A stretch of 64,000 bases of DNA from Alopecurus myosuroides (lineage: Eukaryota > Streptophyta > Magnoliopsida > Poales > Poaceae), in assembly GCA_028641055.1 (NCBI GenBank), contig CM054059.1:50871694-50935693 (forward strand). Direction: 5' to 3'. Position 1 is the first letter of the stretch. Every line of letters begins with the position of its first letter. A program made the translations under genes and the position numbers. This document shows positions 24,413-36,259 of the stretch, one piece after another. Below the pieces are notes generated by a model, which ran no database searches, was not told where the DNA came from, and saw only the letters and a list, made by a program, of their open reading frames with translations.

Positions 24413-25534
24413 AATAGGCTAGATTCACAAGTGGAATTACACGATGTAACAGGCAGCAGGTTTCAGACGCACTCTTTTGCTATCAAGGGTACCTAAGGGG
24501 ACTGGAAGGTTTTTAATGAGGCGGCTTGCTGACCTAACTTTTCTCATATCAATAAAGAGATGGTTAAACAATAATATCGTTTCCTTTTGTGTATCCTTTG
24601 CCAAGTTTTTTATTTCCCTATTGTTTTCTTATTTTTCCTTCAGGTAAGTGTTATTTGTTGTTTTTAGTGTATTATTAGTTTTGCTAGTAAGTTATGGTAT
24701 CTGGTCTTGGGGGCTGATTGCTTAAATAGCACAGTTGCAAACTTATAGACCCGGCCATGATGCCATTAAGTTATAAGGGCCAATTACTTGTAATAAGTAC
24801 GGGTGCAAGCTTATAACTGGACAATAGAGCCAAATTTTCTTGACTTTTCTTACTTAAGCTCGATGTGACTCGCAAAAAGTGGCATGCTTTGCTAGCGTAT
24901 AATCACAATCAGTCATGATACCCAATGGGACTTGCCTAACCCTGTCTTTATGCAGTTATAGCAGCATTGATCATCCACGCGAAAGCCGGCTTATAGTAAA
25001 GAAGGTCAAAAGGGTCATCCAAACCACAAGTTATGCAGAGTATAAGGCTAACAGTCGGAAACTCAAAATATATTAAGCATAACTTCAAACCTACGTGAGC
25101 AACTCTAGGTTTTGGGCCTTAGCAGAAAAAAACTTGTTCTTTTGACAAACTCCAATCCCTAGACTCGGAAATTCGGGCCTTGGGGACTTGGGAATTCGAA
25201 AAAGTAACACATTGTCCAGCTATTCAGCCTAAAACCCCAGAAATCCGAGTCTTGGGGACTTAGGAAAAATCCACTTGTCAAAGCCCCCGAGACCCGGAAA
25301 CCGAGTCTCACAAAAGGAAAAATAGCGAAGGTCGGAAAACCAGCAACGAAAGGTTTTAAAGCTAGGAAACATCAAATTCACGCAAAAGGCCAGAAGGGCC
25401 ACGAAAGCTATTAAGGTTTTTAACGTATTACAAACTGAGGAAATAGTACCGAAAAGTGCACAGGCGCACTATCAAAATAATAATTGATGCCCATTGGCCG
25501 AATAAAAGTGTTTGAGGCAGTGAAAAAAGAAGCT
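24413..25534. other. Non-coding region between pol and antisense gene (copy C)
   Basis: 1122 bp between two convergent stop codons. It starts with the purine tract AAGGGGACTGGAAGG (24493-24507) shared by all three copies. It is otherwise non-coding, with repeated CTTGGGGACTT-like words around 25170-25260. It probably holds the overlapping 3' ends of both transcripts. Confidence 0.65.
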
Positions 25535-28500
25535 TCACTCGGCATCCTTGGCCGAGTCTTGAACATTGTCCTTGGCAGCCGGGTCTTGGACTTGCTCTTC
25601 AGCGGTCTTCTCAGCACCTTTACCTGGATGGGCAGCAGAGTCGGCGCAAGCTGGTGGACGGACAGCTGGCGTAGAGGTGGAAGGCGCAGTGTCGGCCTCA
25701 GCCTCCTCTTCGCAGCTTCCTCCCTCTTCTGGGCAGATTCCGCCTTCCACCTCTCCAGCATGTCAAAGGGCTTGTCTTTGATTGGCTTGTCGTCCGCGTC
25801 ATAAGGTGTAACAATCCTCTCTAACTCCAGACTGTCGGCGATCTGGCTTGCCAAGTGACACACCTCAGTTTGAATGGCTTTGAAGTTCTTGGCGGAAAAT
25901 TTAGAGCTGTCAAGGTTGAACTCAGGAAACCCGACCACAAGTTTTGCAGGCTCAAGCTTGGGGAAATAAGCCTTGGCCAGCATAAGCCCGCGGGTCACGC
26001 CAACCCGGCACGAAGAGCGCTTCCAGAGATTGATCCACTCGGGGATAGTGGAGCACGCTTCAAGCAACGTGTCCAAGCCACAATAGCCCATAGCCGGCCA
26101 CTGCACGGCTTCAAGGATCCACTTGGTGCCGGCAGAAAACTGTCGGATAACGCCTTTCAGGGTCTTCAACTTCTCAATATGATCTTCGTCTGGGAGAGCA
26201 TCACCCGGACCTGCAGCATAAACAGAAATGGTTAAAGCAACAACACTCGGTTATCGTATGTGAAGCAGTATACTTAGCGAGTTACAGATTTTTACCCAGC
26301 AAGGCGCGATAAGTGTTGGCAATTTGAGCCGAGAGCTTCTTCAGCGTAGTCTCGGCAGTGCGGTATTTCCTCTTGTACTTTTCAACATCTTTTTCGAGGT
26401 TCTGTACTTCAACCTCAAGCCCTGCCCGCAGTTTTGACTCGATCTCGAGGAGCTGAAATGTTTTGGCCAAAATCTCCTCAGAACGGGTCACTTGCGCCTG
26501 TGGAGGAGGGAAAAGGAAAGGTTAGTCGGGTATACGAAAAGGCCAGATATAAAAGGAAGTACCGAGTAAAACTTTGCCTAGTTACACTCGAAACTTGGGG
26601 ACTAGATAAGTATATAAGTAATGTTGATCAGGATTACCTGGTGCTCAGCAGCCATGGCCTCCAAGATATCTCTTTCAGTCGTCTTTAAAGCAAAGAGCGC
26701 ATTCATCATCTCGTCGTAGGAAAGGTTGTTGAGATCCAGGTTGGAAGAACCAGGATTCTGGTTACCCGGAGATGGAGTCTTCTCCTTCATGGGGGGGACA
26801 CCCGGGTCGCCTGGGTATTGGGAGTGGGCTCACTCCTTCCTGTGCCCAGGATCACGACGTCGTCATCCTCGGGCGCATGCGAGGGGATTGGATACATGGC
26901 CTCCTGATCGGCCGGGTCTTTCAACGGAACTTGTTCTTCTCCAGCGCCGCCTGCCGCGGCCATCACAGTATCAGCCGGATCCTCCTTAGCCGGGTCATCA
27001 ACATCCATATTGTCACTGGTTGTGACCTTGGCTCTGAGGGAAATAAAGCAGGCAGTTAGTATATAATGAAGGAAACTCGTGGAAAAGTGTTGGTATGTCG
27101 AAATAGCAAGAAAGCTAGCTTACCCGGTATTCACGAAGAAGTCCGCTGGAAGGTCGTTGCTAGACCCGGACGAGGCTGATAAAGATTGAGAAAGTGAGAC
27201 TCGGAGTTGTCCAGCTAGGGGGTGATTGGGAGAAGGATGTTTTCGAGGTGAATTGGAAGGATGGGTTGGGGAGGTACCGGCACGGCGGGCTGGGGACGAA
27301 GGGATACCCGGGTTGAGAGGATCCTCACCCGGGGAGTTCCGGGTTACCCTGCGCTTGACCGTAGGGGGCTCCTTCATGTATGGTGAATCGGACAATCGTT
27401 GATTAAGCTCGCACATATAAGCAAATGAATACGGTTTGGAGGACATAGAGGAATATGGAACCTTGAATACGACCCCTCGGGGTTTCCTCTTGGCCCCAAC
27501 CTCAGCTTCCGGTTCTGCCTCACTTTCGTCACTCTGCGTCTCCTCCTGATCCTCCTTATCCTCCTTGTCATCCTTATCCTCCATTCCTAGAAAACATAGT
27601 ATACAGTCGGAAAAAGAGAAAGTGTGGGAAAGCAAGTTAACGAAAATAGGGATAGGTGAAACCCGGATGATACCTTCGTCCGAGTCAGCCGACTCTCCTT
27701 CCTCTTCCAAGTTTTTGGAAGGAGGAGGGGTCTCGATCTTCCAGAAAGTGATGTCTTCCTGAAACAGAAGTATAATGGTGAAAATTAGTTATTGTATCAG
27801 GCAAAGGTATAAGGATAAAGAACTAAGGCCGGATCTTACCGCTGGAGCCGGGTTATCGCGAGTAAACGGCTCCAAGCCGGCTACAGTCTGGATTACTTCC
27901 ATTTTCTCGGTCAAGAAAATTTTGATTATCTTGTTTGTATCAACAGCCGGATAGTTCCTCAGACAGTAGCGGAGCGAATCCGTGACGTGCCCAGAATACT
28001 CACACATCAGCTTGGGCCGGATGGCATTGGGTTGGATTCGGAAATTCACCCAAGTTTTAACTAGATTAAGCCCAAGGATACCCTGGGACGAAAGGACAAC
28101 AAGTTTGGCAAGGAGGGGTCGGATGGACTCCCTGTCCGACTTAGAAGCGAAAGCGTTAAAATTGTCGGAGAGATCAAGAAGGCCCTCGGAGAAACCCGGC
28201 AAAGTCTTTTCGCCGGGTGGGGAGGTGTCTTGACAGTAGAAGTAGGTCTTCTGCCAGTGCTTGACGTGGGAGTTGAGGCTCAGAGTCGGCATCAACGAGT
28301 TCTTCCGCCTCTGGACTGATACCCCGCCGCAAGCCAGGAGGGCCCCATCTCCGCTTTCGCAGCACGGTTTGCATTGGAACAATCGAGGAATAGCGCAAGG
28401 TTTGGGGGATGCATAAATATGATTCGCAGAGAACAATGAAATGAGTGATATTTAACATAGAATTGGGGCCTATGTCAAAAACTCGGAGGCCATAGTGGCT

Positions 28501-28779
28501 TAGCAACTCGCGGAAAAAGGGGTGACCCGGGGGACGGAATCCCCGGATCACGTGTTCGACGAAGCAGATTACCTCATCGAGACCCGGGAAGGGCCGAGCC
28601 TCGTCCCCGGGGACGCGCCAGTGAATATCCTCCCGGGCGGGGAGGACGCCCGACTCTGCGAGCTCATCTAGTTTTGCCTTGGTCACCGTGGACCTTGCCC
28701 AGTTGGCGGATATGGATTGAGTCGGCTTTGTCTTCGCCGGCTGTTTTCCCTTCGTCTTGGTATTGACCTTGGGTGCCAT
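25535..28779 (-). pseudogene. Antisense gene of Tat copy C, six coding exons (frameshifted)
   Basis: The gene is transcribed against gag-pol. Exons inferred from GT-AG sites and from agreement with A and B: exon 1 28779-27840, exon 2 27758-27674, exon 3 27586-27124, exon 4 27033-26638, exon 5 26497-26296, exon 6 26210-25535. Exon 1 starts MAPKVNTK and holds a domain I recognise as the putative gypsy-type transposon family (Pfam Transposase_28): LLSHYGLRVFDIGPN, FIVLCESYL, ACGGVSVQRR. Exons 3 and 4 are acidic and Ser/Pro-rich, exon 5 is a probable coiled coil, exon 6 a conserved block (IPEWINLWKRSSCRVGVTRG) ending KDAE. The frame is broken near 28390 in exon 1 and near 25695 in exon 6. Similar antisense genes are known from Tat elements such as maize Grande; their function is not established. 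Confidence 0.75.
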
Positions 28780-28788
28780 GTGCGTAGT

Positions 28789-29098
28789 CTAAAAACAGGA
28801 GATAAAAAGTGCAGAGGGTAAGTAATTGGACAACCCGGAAATGACTGACTATCCGAGTAATTAAAGAGCAACCATGAAAAATCCTGACAGATTGGATCTA
28901 AACGGAGAGATTTATGAAGAAATTTGTGACCACTAGTGATAGAGGTGTACTATTGGATCTGGATTAAATGTTAGAGGAGGAAGAACGAAGCATGGGCTAA
29001 CCAATTGATGCGGAGCAAGAAACCATTTATGAGCGGATTTAGATCTAATCTAGTTCGAGCAAGCTTGAAGGTAAAATCCATAGAAGAAGGGGACTCAC
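28789..29098 (-). other. Candidate 5' UTR intron of the antisense gene
   Basis: On the minus strand a good donor CCG|GTGAGTCC (29099/29098) and acceptor TTTTTAG|ACTACG (28789/28788) enclose about 310 bp just upstream of the ATG. The upstream GC-rich stretch 29099-29340 would be the untranslated first exon. Confidence 0.5.
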
Positions 29099-29764
29099 CG
29101 GCGGGGTCTGGAGGAGAGCGCGGCGGCGGCAGATGGCGCAGTCGCGGTGGCCCTCTGGACCTTCCGGTGAACAGCTCGAGGGCGCGGTGGCGGTGGTCGA
29201 CGGCGGCGCGGCGCGGGCGGAAGCAGAGCGCAGGCGGCGGCGGCTCGCTTCCGGCTGCTCCCCCGTGGACTCCTGTGGCGGCTCGAGCAAGAGAGCACCG
29301 AGAGAGGTTGAAGATGAAGGAGACGAAGAAATGGAGCGCCCGATCTAGGTTTACCCCTAAGGCACTTATTTATAGGTGCGGGTGGAAAGCCCTAGACCTA
29401 AGGAGCGGGGGCCAAAATTTCGGGAGGAGAGATACCCGACCGGATTCTTTGGGATAAGCGTTAAGTGCTCGTGCGTGATATCCGGAAGAAGATCGAAGCA
29501 AATCGTCTCCGCGATGTCCGGATTGATTAAATGAACAAAGTGAGCCGGGTCTTCTGTGTTTTCTTCGGAGTGTTGACCCGGGAAAACAGTGTTGGGCTCA
29601 GAGAAAGCCGGGTTATTATATGGACCGCCTGTGCAGTTAGGCCTAGCTATTTATCAAATCATCCTAACCCGGTATTTTATGAAATTGTATGTTTATTATT
29701 TTTGCAGGGAATAGCATGCGCTTTAAGGAGGATCCTGCGAAGCCCAAGCTATTCTGGGGACTAC
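29099..29764 (-). promoter_or_regulatory. Promoter and 5' leader of the antisense gene (copy C)
   Basis: A canonical TATA box (TATAAATA, minus, 29367-29374) lies about 590 bp upstream of the ATG, followed by a GC-rich leader (29099-29340). This is a promoter arrangement separate from the LTR and pointing away from it. The stretch 29375-29764 up to the LTR has no coding sequence; it ends in CTGGGGACTAC, the likely polypurine tract for the plus-strand element. Confidence 0.6.
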
Positions 29765-30230
29765 TGATGGAGGGATGATAACCCGGTAGGCTAACGTCAA
29801 GGTGTAACTCGGCCCAAAGGGAACTGCGCAAGACCCGGCGTAAGGAAAAGGAGTCTCTGGAAGGCCCAAGAGTGTAGGCCTCGTAACCCGGATTGTGGGT
29901 TTCGATAAGGAAACTTAGGGTTTGTATGCGGTGCCCGGGTAGGACTCCGAGCATGCCTTGGATAGGAAGCCAGGGAGGCCAGATATTATATAAGTCGGCT
30001 CCTAGGGTTAGACACGGGACGAGTTTTTGGGCTAGCTATTCGAGTACCCCCTGTAATGCGAAAGCTGAGATTGTAACCCTAGATCAGAGACTCGGCGACT
30101 TGATTGCCATTGCTACCAGATCGATTATCAGCATGATTTCCCCTAAGCAAAACCATCTCCCAAACACCAGAGTCGAATTGCCCCAAGATAAGTTACCCCT
30201 GGTAACGTCTGCCGTGATTATCCCACGACA
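29765..30230 (+). repeat. 3' LTR of Tat copy C (466 bp)
   Basis: It begins TGATGGAGGGATGATAACCC and ends TTATCCCACGACA. It is very similar to the 467-bp LTR at 30477-30943. TATA box TATATAA at 29987-29993. Confidence 0.93.
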
Positions 30231-30476
30231 AGGTGGGCCCTACCATTGTCAAGGGTGTTCCTTGGGCCTAACATGACACAACCAAGCAACTAGTTCCACT
30301 TTGCTACCCCCTTCCGGCTCACGCAGAGGGGGCTGGACGACAGTTCCATCTTTTTCTACACCGGGGCTAGGGTATCTCCGGAGAGGGGCTCCGGAGCGTC
30401 GGAATCCCACCTAACCAATGTTTTGCCATTCCATGTGTGTTAGAGTGTCTCATGGGTCTTGGGTGCCAAAGATACC
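30231..30476. other. 246-bp spacer between two Tat LTRs
   Basis: It lies between the 3' LTR of C and the 5' LTR of B and contains no frame or repeat I recognise. Its first bases (AGGTGGGCCCTACCATTG, then CAAGGGTGTTCC) weakly resemble the sequence that follows a Tat 5' LTR. It may be older host DNA or a worn leader. Confidence 0.6.
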
Positions 30477-30943
30477 TGATGGAGGGATGATAACCCGGTA
30501 GGCTAATGCCAAGGTGTAATTCGGCCCAAAGGGCGCCGCGCAAAATCCGGCTTAGGAAAAAGGAGTTTCTAGAAGGCCCAAGAGTGTAGGCCTCGTAACC
30601 CGGTTTGAGGGTTCCGATAGGGAAACTTAGGGTTTGTAAGCAGTGTCCGGGTAGGATTCCGAGTATGCCTTGGACGGTAAGCTAGGGGGTCCGGATATTA
30701 TATAAGCCGGCCCCTAGGGTTAGATTAAGCAGAAATCATACAATCGCGAGATATTCGAGTATCCTTTGTAACACGAGAGTTGAGATAATATATTCAGATC
30801 GGAGACTCGGCGACTCGATTGCCGGCTACCAGATCGCACATCACCATGGTTTCCCTTGAGCTAAACCCTCTCCTAAACACCAGAGTCGAATTGCCCCAAG
30901 ATAACTTACCCCCGGTAATGTCTGCCGTGATTATCCCACGACA
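30477..30943 (+). repeat. 5' LTR of Tat copy B (467 bp)
   Basis: Ends TGATGGAGGG and CCCACGACA. TATA box TATATAA at 30699-30705 in GGATATTATATAAGCC. The flanking bases on the left are ATACC (30472-30476), the expected target duplication, with its partner outside the window. Confidence 0.93.
30699..30705 (+). promoter_or_regulatory. TATA box in LTR of copy B
   Basis: TATATAA about 220 bp inside the LTR, in the same place in the LTR of copy C (29987-29993). Confidence 0.65.
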
Positions 30944-30944
30944 G

Positions 30945-30962
30945 TTGGCGCCCACCATGGGG
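30945..30962 (+). other. Primer binding site of copy B
   Basis: TTGGCGCCCACCATGGGG two bases after the LTR end. It overlaps the first gag ATG at 30957, which sits in a favourable CCACCATGG context. Confidence 0.75.
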
Positions 30963-32293
30963 CCTACGTCCAAGGGTGTTTACATCACGGGAGAAGCTCG
31001 GGAGAACATGAAGAAACTCGTCATCGGCGAGATCTACACCGACCCCGAAGGAGAGAAGATGGTGGACGATTTTGGCTGGGGGCCAGAGTCGGATCTACTC
31101 GAATCCGGATCCGTCGTGACAATCGGCCGGGTCAACGTCTTCATCGGCATGGTACGTACGTCCGGCTCAATCCCTGACCATTTTGGATTTGATTCTGTGT
31201 CAGGAGAGGCCACCCACGTTCAGTCGGACGGAGAAGAATCGGTCGGGACGGTGGATCCCATAGAAGAGCCCACCACGAAGAGGGAACAGCCGGAGGAGCC
31301 GGCATGGACCCCGCGTGGCCGGGTCATGAGAGAAGATGATACCGAGTCTATCTTGCACCTGCTGGAGGACCGGTACGAGGAAGATAGCTGTGATGAGGAG
31401 GAATATGAGTCTTCACCAAGCATTGCGCGCCAGGTCACGGTCTACACGGCCCCTGCAACCAATCTCAATCAGGGGAACGTGACTACGGCCGCGGTCGGAG
31501 CGGCGCAAGCATTGGCCCAGCAGCAAAATCCGGCTGACGGAAATCCGGTTCTGACCCGGGTTGACGGAGAGTCGGCTTCAGTCACCAGCCGAGCAGCGGA
31601 TAGCGAGCTGCAGGCAAATATGTTTGGGTTCCTGGCTAACAGGACGCCAGGGGCGGGTCCTTCGAATCCACAACACCCGGCCCTGTTCAGTAACAATATG
31701 GTCTTGGACCCAACAGTGTTAGCTACTGTGATAACCCCGGAAAACGCCGCAGCGCGTGCCAGGGACTTGGAGGTAGCACGCCGCGCGCTGGAGTAACAAA
31801 GAAGGGATGTGGAAGCAGAAAATCAAGGGGTAGCCACGCGCCAACGCGAACTGGACGCACTGGAGAACCGGCTCTGAGCTGAGACAAGCAGGGTGCATCA
31901 AAGTTACCAGACAAGATTACCGGCGATGGGTGGAGTCATAAACCCGAACGTACTATTCATCACACCCCAGGATCAGCCGATTACGGCTGTGAATCAGGAA
32001 ATTTTGCATCAGCCGGCAACTGGAGGAGGACAGCTGGTAAACGTGCAGGCCGGGTTACCCACATTGCAGACTGGGGCCACTGTTGGCAACACAGCACCAC
32101 CACCACCACCATCACGATTTCGTACGCCTCCAGGTCACTTCAATAACCCCATGGATAATGTGTATGCCGCAACATTAGTGCTGAATCAGATCCCCGTAAG
32201 AGAGTCACCCCATGCGGAGCAGACCCGGCGGGCGATCGATTTGCTGCGTACCGCAGTGGCTCAGCAGGTTAATAACCGGATAATAGGAGTGGA
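30957..32293 (+). pseudogene. Gag N-terminal part, copy B
   Basis: Starts MGPTSKGVYITG at the ATG within the primer site. The acidic N-terminal part matches the element A protein. In-frame stops occur at 31794-31796 (TAA where element A has a Gln codon) and 31875-31877 (TGA where A has Arg). The frame is shifted near 32275, after which gag continues in frame 2. The region is Pro/Gln-rich and no enzymatic domain is expected here. Confidence 0.85.
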
Positions 32294-34579
32294 ATGCATG
32301 GAACACCTTATATCAGCCAGCAACATGGCAACACCGGCAACATTCAAACAAGTTCAGCGCGGCGGAGGGCAGAGCAGCAGCAAATGCCGCCTCCTCCCCG
32401 CGTTCAAGCAGCACCAGCAGTATCAGCAGCACAAGCTATTGTGGATAGTTCCAGAGCCAGGCGAGCCGTGGCCGGGTCTGCGGTGCACGGACCAGCAGTA
32501 GCGCCACGTCCAGCCGTACACCCCGCAGGATCGCATGTTTCCCGGGTGAGGCCAGCACCAACTAATCTCGCTGGGCCCAAGTGTCTGTCGGATAACATCA
32601 GGGCTGAGCCCTACCCGGATAAATTCAAGGAACCGGGTAAAGTAGTGAATTATCAGCCGACTATGGATCCAGAAACATGGTTGAGCAGTTATGAGATGGC
32701 TATGTCGATTCGCAACGCATCTGAAAATCTTCAAGCCAAGTTCATGTACTTAATGATGTCAGAAGGAGCAGCAAAGTTGTGGTTCAACAATTTACCTGAA
32801 GGATCTATTAAATCATGGGGTGAATTGAAAACTGCGTTTATCAAGCACTTTCACGGAACATGCAGGAAGTTATTTACTATCGACGATCTAGAACGGTGTG
32901 TGCAAAAGAAGAGAGAATCGGCGCGCAGCTGGGTGCGCCGGGTTATGGAGATACTGCATTCATCTACAGATATTCAGCCAAAGGACGCGTTGCAAGCTAT
33001 GGCCAAGACATGCAAGTATACGCCTTTAGTGCAGAAGTTAACTCGCATGAAATCTAGTCGGAATGCTTCAGAGGTTACGATGGGAGAGCTAATGGATGCA
33101 TGCAACAAGCACGCTGCAACGGATACCACAGAAGAGGACGTTGATGTCAAGAAAGCAAAAGCAAACACGAGCAACAATGGAAGAGCCGGCAACGGGTCCG
33201 CGCCGGGTAACAATGGAGGTAACAATGGGAACAACCAGAACAAGCGCCCGTTTGAGGGGAACTCCGAGTTTGTCGCTAGCGCAGAGGCCGGGTCTTCGAG
33301 GCCGAGAGCAGAAGGAAATTTCAACGCAGGAAATCATAACGGAGGAAACTATCAAGGGCCACCAAGGCCGGGTAACAACTGGGATATCTTCAGAATGGCG
33401 TGCCCGAAACACAACAGGAACGGAAGGCCGGCTAACCACTCATTAGAGCAGTGTGTGGATTTGCAGAGGTGGAAGAACGAGGAAGTAAATAAGGCCATGC
33501 GAGGTGCAGGCCGGGGAGGAGGACCGGGTCCGGGTGGAAACCCGAGCAACGGCCCACCCCCAGCAGGCAACCCAGGAGTTGGAAATCCGGGTAACAATCA
33601 GGGAGGAGCTGGCGGTTTCCAAGCCAACCCCAAGCAATTGGGCCAGTATCACGTTCACACTACAGGAACTTCTAACAAAGATAGAAAGATATTGAAGAAG
33701 GCAGTAAACTCGGTCTCCTCGGCTGTCCCAAGATACCTGAGGTGGTCGGAGCAAGATGTAACATGGAGCAGAAGAGATCACCCGGAAAGGATAGAACACC
33801 CGGGAGTCCTAGCATTGGTGGTTGCGCCACAGGTTAATGGTTATGAGCTGAAAAAGGTCTTAATGGACGGCGGAAGCAGCATCAACATCCTATATTGGGA
33901 AACTTTCTTACGTATGGGTCTCAAGGAGTCTCAGCTACAGAAAAGTTCAACAGTTTTTCACGGGATTGTGCCGGGTCACTCGGCGTGCCCTGAAGGAAAG
34001 ATCACCTTGGAGGTTGCTTTTGGAGAATCAAAGGATAATTTCCGGGTGGAATGGCTCACGTTTGAGGTGGTGAAGTTACATAGCCCTTATCACGCGCTAT
34101 TTGGGAGGCCGGCCTACGCCAAGTTCATGGCCAGGCCGTGTTACGTGTACCTACAGCTAAAAATCCCGGGTCCTAAGCAGACCATCACCATACATGGGAG
34201 CCGGGATATAGCGGCTGAGTGTGACGAAGGAGATGCGGCAATGGCGGAACAAGCTTGTAGAAAGGAGGAGCTCAAGTATTATCGGTCTCAAGTAGACCCG
34301 GATGACAGAACAACGTTAAAAAGGCCGAACACTGAGGATGAGAGAGCAAAATTCAAAGCAGCACAAGATACCAAGATGGTGGCCTTTGTCGAAGGTGATC
34401 CCTCTAAGAAATTTGCTATAGGATCTAACTTGGACGATGAGCAGGAAAAAGCACTTGTGGAGTTTATTCGTTCGAATCAGGATGTGTTTGCTTGGACGCC
34501 TAGCGATATGCCGGGTATCCCCACAGAGTTGGCAGAGCACAGCTTGCATGTTGACCCGAAGTCCAGGCCCGTGAAGTAG
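32294..34579 (+). pseudogene. Gag capsid, zinc knuckle-like and protease, copy B
   Basis: A 761-codon open stretch in frame 2. It contains the capsid-like Retrotrans_gag domain (YPDKFKEPG, WLSSYEMAM, WFNNLPEGS), a Gly/Asn-rich segment with the CX2HX8HX4C motif (CPKH...HSLEQC), the protease with active-site DGGSS beginning at residue 525, and the linker leading to RT (LVEFIRSNQDVFAW, PSDMPGIP). It ends at a TAG (34577-34579) and the RT frame continues in the same frame immediately after, so this stop is a point mutation within the polyprotein. Confidence 0.88.
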
Positions 34580-36259
34580 GGACTGAGAAAAATGAATGAG
34601 GAAAGAAGAAGGGCTATAGGGGAAGAAATTGCCCGGCTATTAACAGCCGGCTTTATCATGGAAGTATTTCACCCCGATTGGTTGGCAAATCTAGTTCTCG
34701 TGATGAAAAAGACTAACGAGTGGAGGATGTGCATCGATTATACGAGTCTCAACAAGCATTGCCCAAAGGATCCGTTTGCACTTCCAAGGATAGATCAGAT
34801 CATAGATGCAGTGGCTGGAAGTGACCTATTATGTTTCCTGGATGCATATTCCGGGTATCATCAGATCAAGCTCAAGAAGGAAGACTGGGAGAAAACGTCG
34901 TTCATAACCCCCTTTGGGGCCTTTTGTTACAAGACCATGACTTTTGGATTGAAGAACGCTGGCACAACCTATCAACGGTGTATTCAGAAGTGCTTTGAGG
35001 ACCAAATCGGACGCAACGTTCATGCTTATGTAGATGATGTGGTGATCAAGACCAGAAAAGCGGAGACATTTATTGACGATCTAAAGGAAACATTCAAGAA
35101 CCTGAGAAGATATCCGATGAGGCTTAACCCAACAAAGTGTGTATTTGGAGTTCCAGCAGGGAAGTTACTCGGTTTTATCGTGTCAGAGAGAGGGATTGAG
35201 GCAAACCCTGACAAAATCAAAGCTATCCAGAGTCTGAAAAAGCCGGAAAACCTAAAGCATGTTCAGAAGCTTACAGGGTGTGTAGCAGCGCTGAGCCGGT
35301 TTATATCAAGACTCGGAGAGAAGGCAATACCCTTGTACCGGCTCTTGAGGAAATCTGATAAATTCATTTGGGACCAAGAGGCGGATGAGGCGTTCGAGGC
35401 ACTAAAGAAGCAGCTATCTGAGGCGCCAGTCCTAGCAGCCCCGGGTCCTAAAGAGCCCATGTTATTGTACGTTGCAGCCGGGCCCCGGGCGGTTAGCGCG
35501 GTGGTTGTTGTTGAGCGCAAGGAGGATGGGAAAGATCACCCGGTTCAGAGGCCGGTTTATTATGTCAGCGAGGTATTATCAGAAGCAAAGCAGCGCTACC
35601 CACATTGGCAGAAGATGGTTTTCGGGGTCTTCATGGCCAGCCGGAAGTTGAATCCGTATTTTCAGGAACACCCCATAACAGTGGTTAGCTCTATACCAAT
35701 GTCGGACATCATCAGAAACTCGGATGCAACAGGTAGAATAGCCAAGTGGGCAATCGAGATGGGAGATTATCACATCAACTACGAGCCCAGGTCAGCAATC
35801 AAATCTCAAGCTCTAGTTGATTTCATTAATGATTGGACTCACACAGGCATGCCCACAATGACTCCAAGTTCCGAGTCTTGGATAATGCACTTTGATGGTT
35901 CCAAGAAGTACGAGGGATCAGGAGCTGGAGTGGTGCTCACATCACCCAAAGGAGACAAGTTGAGCTACGTGTTGCAGATTCACTTTGATTGTTCCAACAA
36001 CGTGGCCGAATATGAGGCACTACTGCATGGATTGAAGATAGCCAAGGAGATGAACATTAAGAGGATACGATGCTATGGAGATTCGGACCTTGTGGTACAG
36101 CAGGTCTCGGGAACTTGGGATAGAAAGGATGCAACTATGGCAGCATACCGCAGAGAGGTGGACAGGGTTGCCGGGTGTTTTTCCGGGTATGAGGTGGAGC
36201 ATATAGATAGAAGAAAGAACGAGGCAGCAGATGCACTCGCCAGACTCGGCTCGCGCTGA
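34580..36259 (+). pseudogene. Reverse transcriptase and two RNase H domains, copy B
   Basis: Residue numbers are from the ATG at 34592. RT spans about 1-210 with catalytic D84 (FLDAYSGYHQ), and D148 and D149 in YVDD (146-149). The first RNase H follows (about 260-420); its usual leading Asp is gone (LLYVAAGP where LYxDAS is expected). A second RNase H begins at MHFDGS with D435, then E473/E475 (NVAEYEALLHGL), D497/D499 (YGDSDLVV) and RRKNEAADALARL. Tat elements are known to carry such a second, archaeal-like RNase H next to a decayed original. The frame ends in a TGA at 36257-36259 caused by a short deletion: copy C has CGCAGAGAGCC, B has CGCTGAGGCC. Confidence 0.9.

Larger units (their letters stand above)
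22937..30230 (+). mobile_element. Tat-type Ty3/gypsy retrotransposon, copy C (3' half)
   Basis: The element begins abruptly at the end of RNase H, because F is inserted there, and continues through integrase, the convergent antisense gene and its promoter to the 3' LTR. Its 5' half should lie left of F, beyond the left edge of the window. The corresponding gag-pol is seen in copy B. Confidence 0.88.
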
